Assembly (NCBI RefSeq): GCF_000949135.2
Contig: NZ_JTAN02000021.1
Coordinates: 248,001 to 312,000 of the forward strand
Source of the DNA: Burkholderia sp. USMB20
GTDB taxonomy: Bacteria > Pseudomonadota > Gammaproteobacteria > Burkholderiales > Burkholderiaceae
Length of the DNA stretch: 64,000 bases
Reading direction: 5' to 3'
The first letter of the stretch is position 1. Each line of letters opens with the position of its first letter. The notes under the pieces were generated by a model. That model saw only the letters and a list, made by a program, of their open reading frames with translations. It had not been told where the DNA came from and made no database searches. The position numbers were made by a program, and so were the translations under genes. This document shows positions 33,434 to 42,131 of the stretch, one piece after another.

Positions 33434-34555
33434 ATGCATACGGGGAATTCGGACGAGGACCGATTGATCAGGGGAATCGGCGCGCGCCGTGCGCGCCGCG
33501 CCGCGTGCCGGTGGCTTGTCGTCCTGACGCTGGGCTGGCAGGGCCTGCCTGCCTGCGCCGCTTCCCCCGAGACCGTCGGCGACAACGTACTGCGTGTCCT
33601 TGCGTGGCCCGGCTACGCGGACAACGATGTCGTCAATGCATTTGAGACGCACTTTCATGTGCACGTCGAAGTAACCTTCGTCGATTCCGACGAAGCGTTG
33701 TGGACACGGATGCACAGCGCGTCGCCGCCGCCGTACGATGTGCTCGCGGCCAATACGGCCGAGATCCAGCGCTATGCGAGCGACGGCCTGCTCACGCCGA
33801 TCGACCTGTCGCAGATCCCCAACCGCCGGCGGCAACTGCCGAATTTCCAGCAGCTCGCGACGATCGGCGGACTCGTGCGCAACGGCTCGACCTATGCGAT
33901 TCCGTTCACGTATTCGTCGATGGGACTGATCTACGATCGCAAGCAGGTGCCGGTCGCGCCGCGCTCGATGCTGGAACTCTGGAATCCGCGTTACCGCGGC
34001 AAGGTGCTCGACTTCAACAGCGCGCCGCATAATTTTTCGTTCACCGCGCTCGCGCTCGGCTATCCCGACCCGTTTCGCCTGTCGCCCGCGCAAACGCTTG
34101 CCGTCGCGCACAAGCTGGTCGAACTGCGGCGCAACCTGCTCACGTATTACACGCTTCCGGACGAGGCGACCACGCTGTTCGTCCAGCATCGCGCGGCGCT
34201 GATGTTCGGCAACTATGGCACGCAGCAGGTCGAACAGCTGCGTCGCGCCGGTGCGGATGTCGGCTACGTGATTCCGGACGAAGGCGCGCTCGCGTGGCTC
34301 GACTGCTGGGGCGTCACGCGCGGCGCGGAGCATCGCGAACTGGCGTTCGCGTGGATCAACTATATGCTCGAACCGGCGATCGGCGTGCTGCTGACCGAAC
34401 GCCAGGGGCTCGCGAATACGCTCCAACCGCCACCCGGTCTCGAGGCCGGCCACCAGCACCTCGTCTGGATCCAGCCGGTCGAGGACATCGCGCGGCGTGA
34501 GTCGCTATGGAGCCGCATCGTGTCGGGCGACCGGCCGGAGCGGTTCGAAAAATGA
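33434..34555 (+). CDS. PotD/NspS-like periplasmic substrate-binding protein
   Basis: A 373-aa exported protein of the spermidine/putrescine-binding family. After a basic start and hydrophobic signal (LVVLTLGWQGLPACA) come VLRVLAWPGYADNDVVNAFE, the PYDVLAANTAEIQRYASDGL strand, and IPFTYSSMGLIYDRKQVP, all PotD-type positions. AGGA precedes the ATG. No ABC permease or ATPase gene accompanies it. Instead its stop overlaps the start of a Cache-GGDEF protein (ATGA), the layout of NspS-MbaA in Vibrio cholerae, where a PotD-like protein reports polyamines to a c-di-GMP enzyme rather than feeding a transporter. Ligand is inferred, not shown. Confidence 0.85.
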   Translation: MHTGNSDEDRLIRGIGARRARRAACRWLVVLTLGWQGLPACAASPETVGDNVLRVLAWPGYADNDVVNAFETHFHVHVEVTFVDSDEALWTRMHSASPPPYDVLAANTAEIQRYASDGLLTPIDLSQIPNRRRQLPNFQQLATIGGLVRNGSTYAIPFTYSSMGLIYDRKQVPVAPRSMLELWNPRYRGKVLDFNSAPHNFSFTALALGYPDPFRLSPAQTLAVAHKLVELRRNLLTYYTLPDEATTLFVQHRAALMFGNYGTQQVEQLRRAGADVGYVIPDEGALAWLDCWGVTRGAEHRELAFAWINYMLEPAIGVLLTERQGLANTLQPPPGLEAGHQHLVWIQPVEDIARRESLWSRIVSGDRPERFEK

Positions 34556-36327
34556 TCAGGCTCGGGCTCACGTGGAAGCTGTCGATGCTGTTCGCGTGCA
34601 TCGGCGTGATCGCGTCCGGCACGACCGGCTACTACACCTACCGCGCGAACCGGACGATGCTCGTGCAGGAAGCGCAGCACAGCCTGCTGATGTCGACGCA
34701 CTTGCTCGGACAGCGCTTCACGACCGCGCTGTCCGACGTGGCCGACGATGTGCTCGTGCTCGCGCAATTGCCGGCGTCGGCGTCCGTCGCGAGCGGCGAA
34801 GGCGCCGATCGCGCCCCGCGCACGCGGCTCGAACAGGTGTATTACAGCTTCATGAAGAACCACCCCGAGTACCTGCAGATCCGGCTGATCGCGCGAGGGG
34901 ATTTCGGGCTCGAGCGGATCCGCGTCGATCGCGACGCGCGCGGCATCGTCGTGCTGCCGGAGAGTGCACTCCAGGAAAAAGGGCAGTTTCCTTACGTATT
35001 CGATACGCTTGCGACGGCGCCCGGTCATATCTACCTGTCGCCGATCGCGATCAATCACGAGACCGGCTCGCATGCGGCCGAAGGGCTGCCGATCCTGCGC
35101 GTGGGCACGCCGGTGGTCGACGAAGGCGGCCGGATCGTCGGCGCGCTGGTCGTCGACGTCGAGCTGACGCGCATGTTCGACCGGCTCGAACGCGATCTGC
35201 CGCCTGACTACGTGGTGTATCTCGCGAACAAATGGGGCGATTTCCTCGTGCACCCCGATCCGTCGCAGATCTTCGGCTTCGATCGCGGGCGCCGCGTGCT
35301 GATGCAGGACAGCTTCCCCGACACGCGGCTGCTGTTCGTCGGGGCGCGCACGAACGTGGCGCTCAACGGTCTCGCACAGCCCGACGCCGCACCGGGCCAG
35401 ATGTTCGCGTTCGTGCGCACGCCGTTCGGCAACAACGAGGGCAACCGCTTCGTGGTGCTCGGCATGGCGCGTCCGCTCACGGACGTGCTGGCGCCGGCCG
35501 GGATGCTCGGCGAGCGGATCATCCGGATGGTGCTCCTGATGAGCGTGGCGGCGGTGATTCTCGCGATCCTGTTTGCGCGCGCGATCACGCGGCCGTTGCA
35601 GATGCTCGCGCGCGCGGCGACCCACGTGTTCGACGATCCGTCCGCCGAACGGTTGCCGGTCGCGCGGGCCGACGAGATCGGCGTGCTGGCGCGCTGTTTC
35701 GACAGCATGCGTGTCGAGATCCGCACGCAGGTCGCGATGCTGCGCGCGAAGCAGCTGGAGCTCGCGCACCTCGCCGGCCACGACCCGCTGACCGGCTTGC
35801 CGAACCGCCTGTTGTTCATGGAGCATCTCGATGCCGCGATCCGCCATGCGGCCGCGGTGCGCGAGGGGCTGGCGGTGATGTTCGTCGATCTCGATCGCTT
35901 CAAGCAGATCAACGACCAGCACGGGCACGCGGCCGGCGATCGCACGCTCGTCGCGGTCGCGAAACGGTTGAGCCTCGCGCTGCGCAGCGGCGACATGGCC
36001 GCGCGGCTCGGCGGCGACGAATTCATCGTGCTGATTTCGGACGTGCGATCGCCCGCGGTGATCGGCGATATCGCGTCGCGTATCCAGATCGTGATGGCCG
36101 AGGAACTGGAATTCGGCGACCGGCACCTGGCCGTGGGTGCGAGCATCGGCGTGAGCGAATATCCGGCGGATGGCGCGTCGGCCGAGGAATTGCTGGTCAA
36201 GGCCGACGCGGCGATGTACGCGGCGAAGGCCTCCTCGCAGTGCGCGTGCGTGCGTTACCAGGAATTGCTGAGTGGCGGTATCGCCACGGACGACGGCGGC
36301 CGCGTGGCGGCGGAGGGCAGCCGCTGA
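34552..36327 (+). CDS. Membrane diguanylate cyclase (periplasmic sensor-HAMP-GGDEF)
   Basis: A 591-aa membrane protein. TM1 is near residues 8-26, a large periplasmic Cache-like domain spans about 30-315, and TM2 near 325-343 is followed by a HAMP segment (ITRPLQMLARAATHVFDDPS). GGDEF domain: GHDPLTGLPNRLLFMEHLDA, then ARLGGDEFIVL with intact catalytic GGDEF. RSGD five residues before GGDEF forms the RxxD inhibitory site, so product feedback is expected. It makes c-di-GMP in response to a periplasmic signal. The 4-bp overlap with the PotD-like gene argues that the binding protein is its partner. No EAL domain follows, unlike MbaA. Confidence 0.93.
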   Translation: MIRLGLTWKLSMLFACIGVIASGTTGYYTYRANRTMLVQEAQHSLLMSTHLLGQRFTTALSDVADDVLVLAQLPASASVASGEGADRAPRTRLEQVYYSFMKNHPEYLQIRLIARGDFGLERIRVDRDARGIVVLPESALQEKGQFPYVFDTLATAPGHIYLSPIAINHETGSHAAEGLPILRVGTPVVDEGGRIVGALVVDVELTRMFDRLERDLPPDYVVYLANKWGDFLVHPDPSQIFGFDRGRRVLMQDSFPDTRLLFVGARTNVALNGLAQPDAAPGQMFAFVRTPFGNNEGNRFVVLGMARPLTDVLAPAGMLGERIIRMVLLMSVAAVILAILFARAITRPLQMLARAATHVFDDPSAERLPVARADEIGVLARCFDSMRVEIRTQVAMLRAKQLELAHLAGHDPLTGLPNRLLFMEHLDAAIRHAAAVREGLAVMFVDLDRFKQINDQHGHAAGDRTLVAVAKRLSLALRSGDMAARLGGDEFIVLISDVRSPAVIGDIASRIQIVMAEELEFGDRHLAVGASIGVSEYPADGASAEELLVKADAAMYAAKASSQCACVRYQELLSGGIATDDGGRVAAEGSR

Positions 36328-36361
36328 CGGCAGGCCGGCGCCGGCGCGTGGCAAAACCGCG

Positions 36362-36387
36362 GCGAGCCCGTCACGGGACGGGCTCGC
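36362..36387. terminator. Perfect 11-bp hairpin between convergent genes
   Basis: GCGAGCCCGTC and GACGGGCTCGC around an ACGG loop, between the diguanylate cyclase and the convergent DUF4148 gene. On the minus strand a GTTTT follows after a few bases, so it may terminate the leftward transcript and limit read-through in both directions. Confidence 0.6.
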
Positions 36388-36428
36388 TGGATCCGGGCGG
36401 ACCGCGCGCGATGCGCGCGGCGGCGGAC

Positions 36429-36728
36429 TTAGTGGCCGAAGTAGACCGAGTCGCGCGCGTTGCGCACCTTGACCGCCGGTGCGCCGCCCTGGACGACCGC
36501 GGCCGGTTGCGCGCCGTAGCCGCTGTTGTCGGCATCGTGCGCGCGCGCTTGCGCGGCCTGGATGTCGGCCGGGTAGTACGGGCTCGACTGGCTCGGCTTG
36601 TAGCCGGCGTTTTCGAGCTGGACGAGTTCGTTGCGCACCTGGGCGCGGGTCACGGTGCTTTGGGCGAAGGCGCCGAACGAAGCGGACAGGGCGACAGCGG
36701 CGACGACTGCGGAAACGAGCGATTTCAT
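36429..36728 (-). CDS. DUF4148 secreted small protein
   Basis: A 99-aa exported protein with a clear signal peptide (SAVVAAVALSASFGAFAQS). The Burkholderia-typical DUF4148 core VTRAQVRNELVQLENAGYKP is followed by a YPADIQAAQAR stretch. Members are abundant, small periplasmic or surface proteins of unknown function, often stress-induced. Monocistronic by position, with a hairpin after its stop. Confidence 0.9.
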   Translation of the reverse strand: MKSLVSAVVAAVALSASFGAFAQSTVTRAQVRNELVQLENAGYKPSQSSPYYPADIQAAQARAHDADNSGYGAQPAAVVQGGAPAVKVRNARDSVYFGH

Positions 36729-37001
36729 GATGACCTCCGATGTTCTATTGGGTTCGCCGGCGACACCATGTCGTAAGCGATTGATTACATCGTAGGCGTC
36801 GGTGGATCTAGGGTAAACGTGGATTCCAGCGAAAGATCATTACCGGTGAGGCAACAATTCCAGCATAGATTCGATCTGCCCCCATTCAGCGTTGCGGGAA
36901 TTGCAAACTGACGGGGGCGGGGCGGCGAGACACCGCGCACGGGCGAACGCCCGGTGGCGGGGCACCGGCAGGTGGGGCGGCTGGCGGCGGGCGCTGCCGG
37001 A

Positions 37002-37262
37002 TCAGACGCCGTCGGCGTCGTCGATTTCCTTGCGCTCGCGGCGTTCCTCGTTGCCGCGGCGCGCCCGCAGGCGCTGGCGCGACAGGACCGCGATCACCTG
37101 CTGGGTGGGCGCGCCGGACGGCAGCTCGTTGCGGATGCGATCGGGCACCATCGGCAGGCCCGCGCGCTGCCGGCGCAGTGCCTTCGCGATTGCCCGGCGG
37201 CATTCGTCCCCGTGGCAATCCCATTCATCGCGGATTCTCTGGCAATAACGGCATTGTTCCAT
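37002..37262 (-). CDS. Small cysteine-rich hypothetical protein
   Basis: 86 aa. CRYCQRIRDEWDCHGDEC at the N-terminus gives four cysteines and one histidine, suggesting a zinc-binding knuckle, followed by a basic helical tail (RQRLRARRGNEERRERKEID). No signal peptide. Composition and length are compatible with a real nucleic-acid-binding protein, but alternative frames are also open here, so the call is tentative. Confidence 0.5.
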   Translation of the reverse strand: MEQCRYCQRIRDEWDCHGDECRRAIAKALRRQRAGLPMVPDRIRNELPSGAPTQQVIAVLSRQRLRARRGNEERRERKEIDDADGV

Positions 37263-37491
37263 CGGGACAGTCTAACGCGTCTTGGGGATCGGAGCTGAAG
37301 GCGCAACGGACGGGGCTTGGACGGGCGGGCGCGAGGCGACCGTGGTCATTTCGTGTCGGCATGCGCGCCGTCGACCCCGGCGACGGGCGCCGCCGTGTGC
37401 CGGAAGATGCCCGCCTTCCGGATCAGCCGCGGCGCGGCGACGAGCACGAACAGCAGGACGACCATCCGGCCCCGGTTCAATCCAATTCATG

Positions 37492-37528
37492 ATGCATCGC
37501 TCTATCATGTGAAAAATACATGCATCGC
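37492..37528 (+). promoter_or_regulatory. Direct repeat ATGCATCGC before a LysR gene
   Basis: ATGCATCGC occurs at 37492-37500 and 37520-37528, 28 bp apart (near three helical turns), in an AT-rich stretch immediately before the LysR start. It could be an autoregulatory binding site. The region 37263-37491 shows no supported gene. Confidence 0.4.
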
Positions 37529-37542
37529 AACAAGGAGGCGAG

Positions 37543-38439
37543 ATGACGCTTGCGCAGTTACAGGCCCTGGCTGCCGTGGTCGAACTCGGCTCGCTGACGG
37601 CCGCGGCCGACCGGCTCAGCCGCAGTCAATCCGCGATCAGCCACGCGTTGACCGAACTGGAGGACATCACCGAGGTCAAGCTGCTGTTGCGCGACCGCCA
37701 GCCGGTCGTCCTGACCGCTGCCGGCGAACGCCTGTGGCCGTACGTGCAGAACGTCGTCCGGGAAGCGCAGACGCTGCGCCAGCAGTTCGGCCTGGCGCGC
37801 GGCAAGCTCGAGGGTCGGCTGGTGGTGGCGTCGCTGCCGAGCGTCTCGCTCGCGTTCGTCGTACCCGCGCTCGAAGCGTTGAAGGCGGCGCATGAGGGCG
37901 TGACGGCCGTGCTGCTCGAAGGCACGGACGCGGAAGTCGAAGGGTGGCTCGACGACGGCACCGCCGACATCGGCGTGGTCGCCGGCACGAAGACCTTCGC
38001 GAACAACCTGCCGTTGCTCGACGAGGATTTCGTCGCGGTGGCGGCGGACGGCATGTTCGACGGCCGCGAGAGCGTGTCGGCGAAACGGTTGGCGACGATG
38101 CCGTTCATTTTTTCGAAGGCGGGGTGCGGGCCGGTCATCGCGGATTACTTCGCGCGCAACGGTGCATCGCTTCGCGCCGCGTTCAACGTGGTCGAGATGC
38201 GGACCATTCTGTCGATGGCGGAGGCGGGAATGGGCGTGTCGATCGTCCCACGCATCACGCTCACCTATACCCGGTTCGGCGGCCGGGTGCTGGCGTTGTC
38301 GCCCAGGCTGCATCGTTCCGTGCGACTGGCGTGGAACGCGAGCGGCAACGCGGTCGCCGACGCATTCGTGAAACTGGTCGACGCGCAACGCGCGAAGGCG
38401 GGAAAGGCGGTGCAGGCACGCGCGAAAAAGGGCAAGTAG
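37543..38439 (+). CDS. LysR family transcriptional regulator
   Basis: 298 aa. HTH at residues 2-60 (LAAVVELGSLTAAADRLSRS then SAISHALTELEDI), and effector-binding domain about 90-285 with VASLPSVSLAFVVPALEALK. The ATG has AAGGAGG 6 bp before it. The C-terminal basic tail (KAGKAVQARAKKGK) is unusual but common in Burkholderia regulators. It precedes a LysE-type exporter gene by about 137 bp on the same strand; it may control that exporter, although LysR targets are more often divergent. Confidence 0.9.
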   Translation: MTLAQLQALAAVVELGSLTAAADRLSRSQSAISHALTELEDITEVKLLLRDRQPVVLTAAGERLWPYVQNVVREAQTLRQQFGLARGKLEGRLVVASLPSVSLAFVVPALEALKAAHEGVTAVLLEGTDAEVEGWLDDGTADIGVVAGTKTFANNLPLLDEDFVAVAADGMFDGRESVSAKRLATMPFIFSKAGCGPVIADYFARNGASLRAAFNVVEMRTILSMAEAGMGVSIVPRITLTYTRFGGRVLALSPRLHRSVRLAWNASGNAVADAFVKLVDAQRAKAGKAVQARAKKGK

Positions 38440-38575
38440 CGGGCCGGCGGAACGACGCGATGACGGGGTGAAGCGCGTTCATGCGTGACTTGCAGTTTAT
38501 TCATGCCGACAGACACCGACATGCAATACATTGCTGGACACTCGCCCCGACTTCATCGCGCTGAAGGAGACTGCC

Positions 38576-39208
38576 GTGCCGGCCTTGCCCACCCTGATTG
38601 CTTTCGGACTCGTATCGCTCGGCATGGCCCTGACGCCCGGCCCGAACATGCTTTACCTGATCTCCCGCTCGATCTGCCAGGGCCGCCGTGCGGGGCTGGT
38701 GTCGCTCGGCGGCGTCGCGCTGGGGTTCGTGTTCTACATGTTCTGCGCGGCATTCGGCATTACCGCGCTGGTGATGACCGTGCCGTACGCGTATGACGCG
38801 CTGCGTTTGTCCGGCGCGCTGTACCTGTCGTATCTCGCGTGGCAAACGCTCAAGCCGGGCGGCCGCTCCGCGTTCCAGGTGCGGCAACTGCCGCACGACA
38901 GCGGCGTGCGGCTCTTCACGATGGGCTTCGTCACCAACCTCGCGAACCCGAAGATCGCGGTGATGTACCTGTCGCTGCTGCCGCAGTTCATTGCGCCCGG
39001 GCACGGCAGCGTGCTCGCGCAATCGCTGGCACTGGGCTGCGTGCAGATCGCGGTCAGTGTCTGCGTGAATGCGCTGATCGCGAGCATGGCCGGCTCGATC
39101 GCGGGGTTTCTTGCCGGTCGGCCCGTCTGGGCGCGGGTGCAGCGCGGGTTGATGGGGACCGTGCTGGCCGGACTGGCCGTGCGTATCGCGCTGGAATCGC
39201 GAAGCTAG
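38576..39208 (+). CDS. LysE family amino-acid/metabolite exporter
   Basis: A 210-aa, six-helix inner-membrane exporter. The LysE/RhtB signature GMALTPGPNMLYLISRSICQ is near residues 16-36 and GFVTNLANPKIAVMYLSLLP near 122-142. GTG is chosen as start because GAAGGAGA lies 5-6 bp before it and the predicted protein then has normal family length; an ATG 45 bp upstream lacks a ribosome binding site. Substrate is probably an amino acid or analogue. The LysR gene upstream is the probable regulator. Confidence 0.9.
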   Translation: MPALPTLIAFGLVSLGMALTPGPNMLYLISRSICQGRRAGLVSLGGVALGFVFYMFCAAFGITALVMTVPYAYDALRLSGALYLSYLAWQTLKPGGRSAFQVRQLPHDSGVRLFTMGFVTNLANPKIAVMYLSLLPQFIAPGHGSVLAQSLALGCVQIAVSVCVNALIASMAGSIAGFLAGRPVWARVQRGLMGTVLAGLAVRIALESRS

Positions 39209-39372
39209 GGGCACGGTGGCGGCAACGCGGCTTGCTGTGGAAACCGGCGTGCCGATGGGCAGCATGCAAGGTGCGGCGGTCGAATAGACGCAGCCGCTCC
39301 GCATGGCGCAGCCGTCACGTATTCGCCGTATCCATCAGCGCGTCGCGCGCGCCGTCCCGCACGCGGCAACCC

Positions 39373-39410
39373 CGGCCGCCCGCCGCGCGATCATGCGTTG
39401 CGGGCGGCCG
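39373..39410. terminator. Inverted repeat between convergent genes
   Basis: CGGCCGCCCGC and GCGGGCGGCCG, 11 bp perfect, with a 16-nt loop, just before the stop of the phosphatase gene. No T-run. It may slow transcription or protect 3' ends of both convergent messages. Confidence 0.45.
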
Positions 39411-39415
39411 TCGCA

Positions 39416-41101
39416 TCAGCGTTCGCGGCGCTTCTTGCTCAGCTCGATCGTCTCGAACAGCTCGTACTGTGCGCTCGGGTGCTGATCCGCGCCCGGCGCA
39501 TGGTAGTAGCGCATCGTGATCGTCGTGTGGCCGCCCGGCTTGCCCGGATCGTGGTCGAACACGGCGATCCCGTAGCCCGTGCCCGTATCGCGGCGCGCGG
39601 ACCAGATCGCATCCTCCAGCGCATCGGCCGGCTTGCGCACGAACGTGTTCGGCGCGGCGCCCGGCACCGGCCGGTTCGGCTTCGTGAAGACCTTGGCCTG
39701 CGCGAAGCCGGTCGCCGGGTTCTCGCCGTACACGTCGAGCGGCGCACTGGTGCCGCCGCCGCCGAGGATCAGGTGGATCGTGCCGTGGCTCGTGTCGAAG
39801 GTCGTGCGCTCGGGATCGGTCGACCCGACCGGACGCGGCTGCAGCGTCTCGACGACTTCGCCGGTCGATGCATCGACGCCCGCGCGGTGATTGCAGCCGC
39901 GCACCGGGTAGCTGCGCTCGTAATCGTGATCGTGACCGCACAGCACGAGGTCGACGCCGTAACGGTCGAACAGCGGCAGCCATGCCTCGCGAATGCCCTT
40001 GTCCGAGCCGTTGCCCGTCTTCGACGAGCTCAGCGCGTCCTGGTGCATCTGCACGACGATCCAGTCGATGTCGTCATCGTGCGACGCTTGACGTAGCGTG
40101 TGCTCGAGCCAGCGCGTCTGCACGCCGTCGCTGTAGCCGCGCACGTAGAACGACGTGCCCGGCTCGATCGGCGCGCGGCCGGTGCTCGCGGCCGGCACCA
40201 GCGGAGCCGGGCCGCCGACGAACGCGGCAGCGTCCTGGTACACGACGTCGTCGGCGTCGAGCGAGATGAACAGCACCGAGCTTACGCGGAAGCTGTACCA
40301 GCGGCCCGGAAAGCGCGTGCCGTTCTCCGGCAGCGTGTAGCGCGCGAGGTACGAGTCGAGCCCCTGCGGGCCGTTGTTGAATTCGATCTCGTGATTGCCC
40401 GGGCACGGCATCCACGGGCGGTTCGCGGCCGACGTCTGGTTGTTGTTGCCGAAGTCGCGCCACACCTCCGGCTGATGCGCGGGGTTCAGGTTCGCGTAGC
40501 AGAGGTCGCCGTTCAGCAGGTGGAACAGCGGCTGGAACTGCTCGACGGCCTGCACCGCGAAGCGGCTTTGCGGCGACGACAGCACCCATGCGCCGTTCGG
40601 CGTCGCGAGGTCGCCGTAGCTCGTGAAGCGGAATGGTGCGCGCCCGCGCGGCGCGGTCGTGAAGGTCGCGGCAAACGGCTGCGCGGCGTTGCTGTCGTTG
40701 TCGGCCGTCAGTTCGTAGCGGTAGCGCGTGTTCGGCTTCAGGCCGTGCACGCGTGCGTGGTACGTGAACACCGTTTCACCGTTCAGGCCGTCGGTGTAAA
40801 GGCGCTGCACGCCGTGCACGGTGCGTGCCGGTTCGCCGTCGGCGACGATCCGCGCCCGCGGATTGACGGCCGGCGCGAGCGATGCCCACGAGATCGCGAC
40901 TTCCGACGCCGGGTCGCTGCCCCATGTCAGGTGCACCTGTTCGGGGGTGCCGTCCGGGTTCGACCCGGCGGCACGGGCGGCCGCGAGCCCGCCCGCGGCG
41001 GTGGCGAGGCCGGAGACGCCGGCCAGTTTCAGGAAGCCGCGACGCGATACGGAAGCGGCCGGCTCGTTCGACTCGGCGGGGAAGTTGTCCTGGTTCGACA
41101 T
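39416..41101 (-). CDS. Tat-exported purple-acid-phosphatase-like metallophosphoesterase
   Basis: A 561-aa secreted enzyme. The twin-arginine signal SRRGFLKLAGVSGLATAAGG begins at about residue 19. An N-terminal fibronectin-like domain (VHLTWGSDPASEVAISW) is followed by the metallophosphatase domain: FTSYGDLATP, LNGDLCYANLN, CPGNHEIEF, VQMHQ and CGHDHDYERSYP supply the di-metal ligands. This order is that of purple acid phosphatases, which release phosphate from organic esters in the periplasm or outside. Tat export suits folding with metals in the cytoplasm. Neighbours give no phosphate-specific context. Confidence 0.88.
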   Translation of the reverse strand: MSNQDNFPAESNEPAASVSRRGFLKLAGVSGLATAAGGLAAARAAGSNPDGTPEQVHLTWGSDPASEVAISWASLAPAVNPRARIVADGEPARTVHGVQRLYTDGLNGETVFTYHARVHGLKPNTRYRYELTADNDSNAAQPFAATFTTAPRGRAPFRFTSYGDLATPNGAWVLSSPQSRFAVQAVEQFQPLFHLLNGDLCYANLNPAHQPEVWRDFGNNNQTSAANRPWMPCPGNHEIEFNNGPQGLDSYLARYTLPENGTRFPGRWYSFRVSSVLFISLDADDVVYQDAAAFVGGPAPLVPAASTGRAPIEPGTSFYVRGYSDGVQTRWLEHTLRQASHDDDIDWIVVQMHQDALSSSKTGNGSDKGIREAWLPLFDRYGVDLVLCGHDHDYERSYPVRGCNHRAGVDASTGEVVETLQPRPVGSTDPERTTFDTSHGTIHLILGGGGTSAPLDVYGENPATGFAQAKVFTKPNRPVPGAAPNTFVRKPADALEDAIWSARRDTGTGYGIAVFDHDPGKPGGHTTITMRYYHAPGADQHPSAQYELFETIELSKKRRER

Positions 41102-41406
41102 GATCGTATTTTCGTTGAGTGACACGCGAAATGCGGAACCGCCCGGCCGTGCGCGAGCGCGTCCGGGGCGTGGGCCGGAAACGAGCGGGATCCCGGTGAC
41201 ATGCATTGTCGAAGCGCAGTTTTGCCGGGTTGTGACAGACGGTCGTCCACGCCCGGGCCCGATGCGTCGCCGGGTGAGCGCGGCGTCGCCGGCGCGGCGG
41301 AAATTTATTTGCGCGCGTCGCGACGGATTTTTCCGCATGCGTCGTTTAACGAACGAACGGCCACTTCCGGCCATCACGTTCGCTACACGACGCTTCGGAG
41401 TCTTGC
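41102..41406. other. Divergent promoter region, no gene
   Basis: About 305 bp between the leftward phosphatase and the rightward YXWGXW gene. The part near 41300-41390 is relatively AT-rich (AAATTTATTTGCGCG and TTTTTCCGCATGCG). No supported coding frame or clear operator seen. Confidence 0.4.
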
Positions 41407-41706
41407 ATGAAACTTTCCATTTCATTACGGGTTGCCGCGGGATGCGTGGCCGCGCTGGCGACCTCCGCCACATTCGCGCAGGCCGTCATCGTCGCGCCGG
41501 TCGCGCCGCCGCCGCCGCGCGTCGAAGTGATGCCGGCGCCACGCGCGGGCTACGTGTGGGATCAGGGCCACTGGCACTGGCGGCAGGGCCGCTACGTGTG
41601 GATCCCCGGGCATTGGCAAGCGGTGCGCGTCGGCTATCGCTGGGTGCCCGGGCACTGGGCCGCGCGCGGCCCGAACTGGCGCTGGGTGCCGGGTCACTGG
41701 GCGTGA
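41407..41706 (+). CDS. YXWGXW-repeat secreted protein
   Basis: A 99-aa exported protein with signal peptide (VAAGCVAALATSATFAQA) and a Pro-rich stretch. It ends in five short repeats of the type YVWDQGHW, YVWIPGHW, YRWVPGHW and NWRWVPGHW. YXWGXW-type repeats occur in small envelope proteins of Burkholderia and relatives; function unknown, possibly surface or peptidoglycan contact. Followed within 70 bp by a tiny lipoprotein gene and then a sigma-factor operon. Confidence 0.88.
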   Translation: MKLSISLRVAAGCVAALATSATFAQAVIVAPVAPPPPRVEVMPAPRAGYVWDQGHWHWRQGRYVWIPGHWQAVRVGYRWVPGHWAARGPNWRWVPGHWA

Positions 41707-41775
41707 CGCGCAGGGTGCCGCGCGGCGCGCAGCGCCGGTGCGGCGGGACTTCCACACAACTTCATCCGTCGAGCC

Positions 41776-41889
41776 ATGCCTTTTCGAACCATCGTGATCC
41801 TGACAGCCGCGGCCGTCGTGCTGGCCGGCTGCGTCGTGGTGCCGGCGCGTCCGGTGTATTACCGGCCGGCGCCGGTCGTCGTATATTGA
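41776..41889 (+). CDS. 37-aa lipoprotein
   Basis: A very short exported peptide. MPFRTIVILTAAAVVLAGC supplies a complete signal and lipobox (LAGC, Cys19), then a Val/Pro/Tyr-rich tail ending VVVY. After processing only about 19 residues remain, anchored by lipid. The tail resembles the start of the longer YXWGXW lipoproteins (compare the protein at 48439), so it may be a truncated relative. Located between the YXWGXW gene and the ECF sigma operon. Confidence 0.6.
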   Translation: MPFRTIVILTAAAVVLAGCVVVPARPVYYRPAPVVVY

Positions 41890-42050
41890 TCGCGCCGGCC
41901 GGCTCGCGATCGACAGGATCGATATGCCGTTCGAACCGGATGTCGACGAAACCGGCCGGGCGGATGCCGGACACGGCGCGCGACGCGCCGTGGACGCGCC
42001 GGCATGGCGCCGTGCGGCGCCGGCCCGACGCATGCAAGGAGAGCACGACG

Positions 42051-42131
42051 ATGAGCTTCAGCCGGACGGCGGGCACGCTCGCCGGCAGCATGCGGCGGGC
42101 GCGCCGCGCATGGCGGAGCAGCCCGCGTTGA
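42051..42131 (+). CDS. Possible 26-aa leader peptide overlapping the sigma gene
   Basis: MSFSRTAGTLAGSMRRARRA and six more residues, preceded by a better Shine-Dalgarno (AAGGAGAGC) than the sigma gene itself. Its stop lies 20 bp inside the sigma coding region in another frame. It may couple translation to the sigma factor, or reflect that the sigma start is elsewhere. Low confidence that the peptide itself has a function. Confidence 0.35.
   Translation: MSFSRTAGTLAGSMRRARRAWRSSPR

Noticed and set aside
30926-34459. A 1,177-codon minus-strand frame spanning the MocR and binding-protein genes
   Set aside because: It is open only because of composition. The real product is its final 133 residues, with its own start at 31327.
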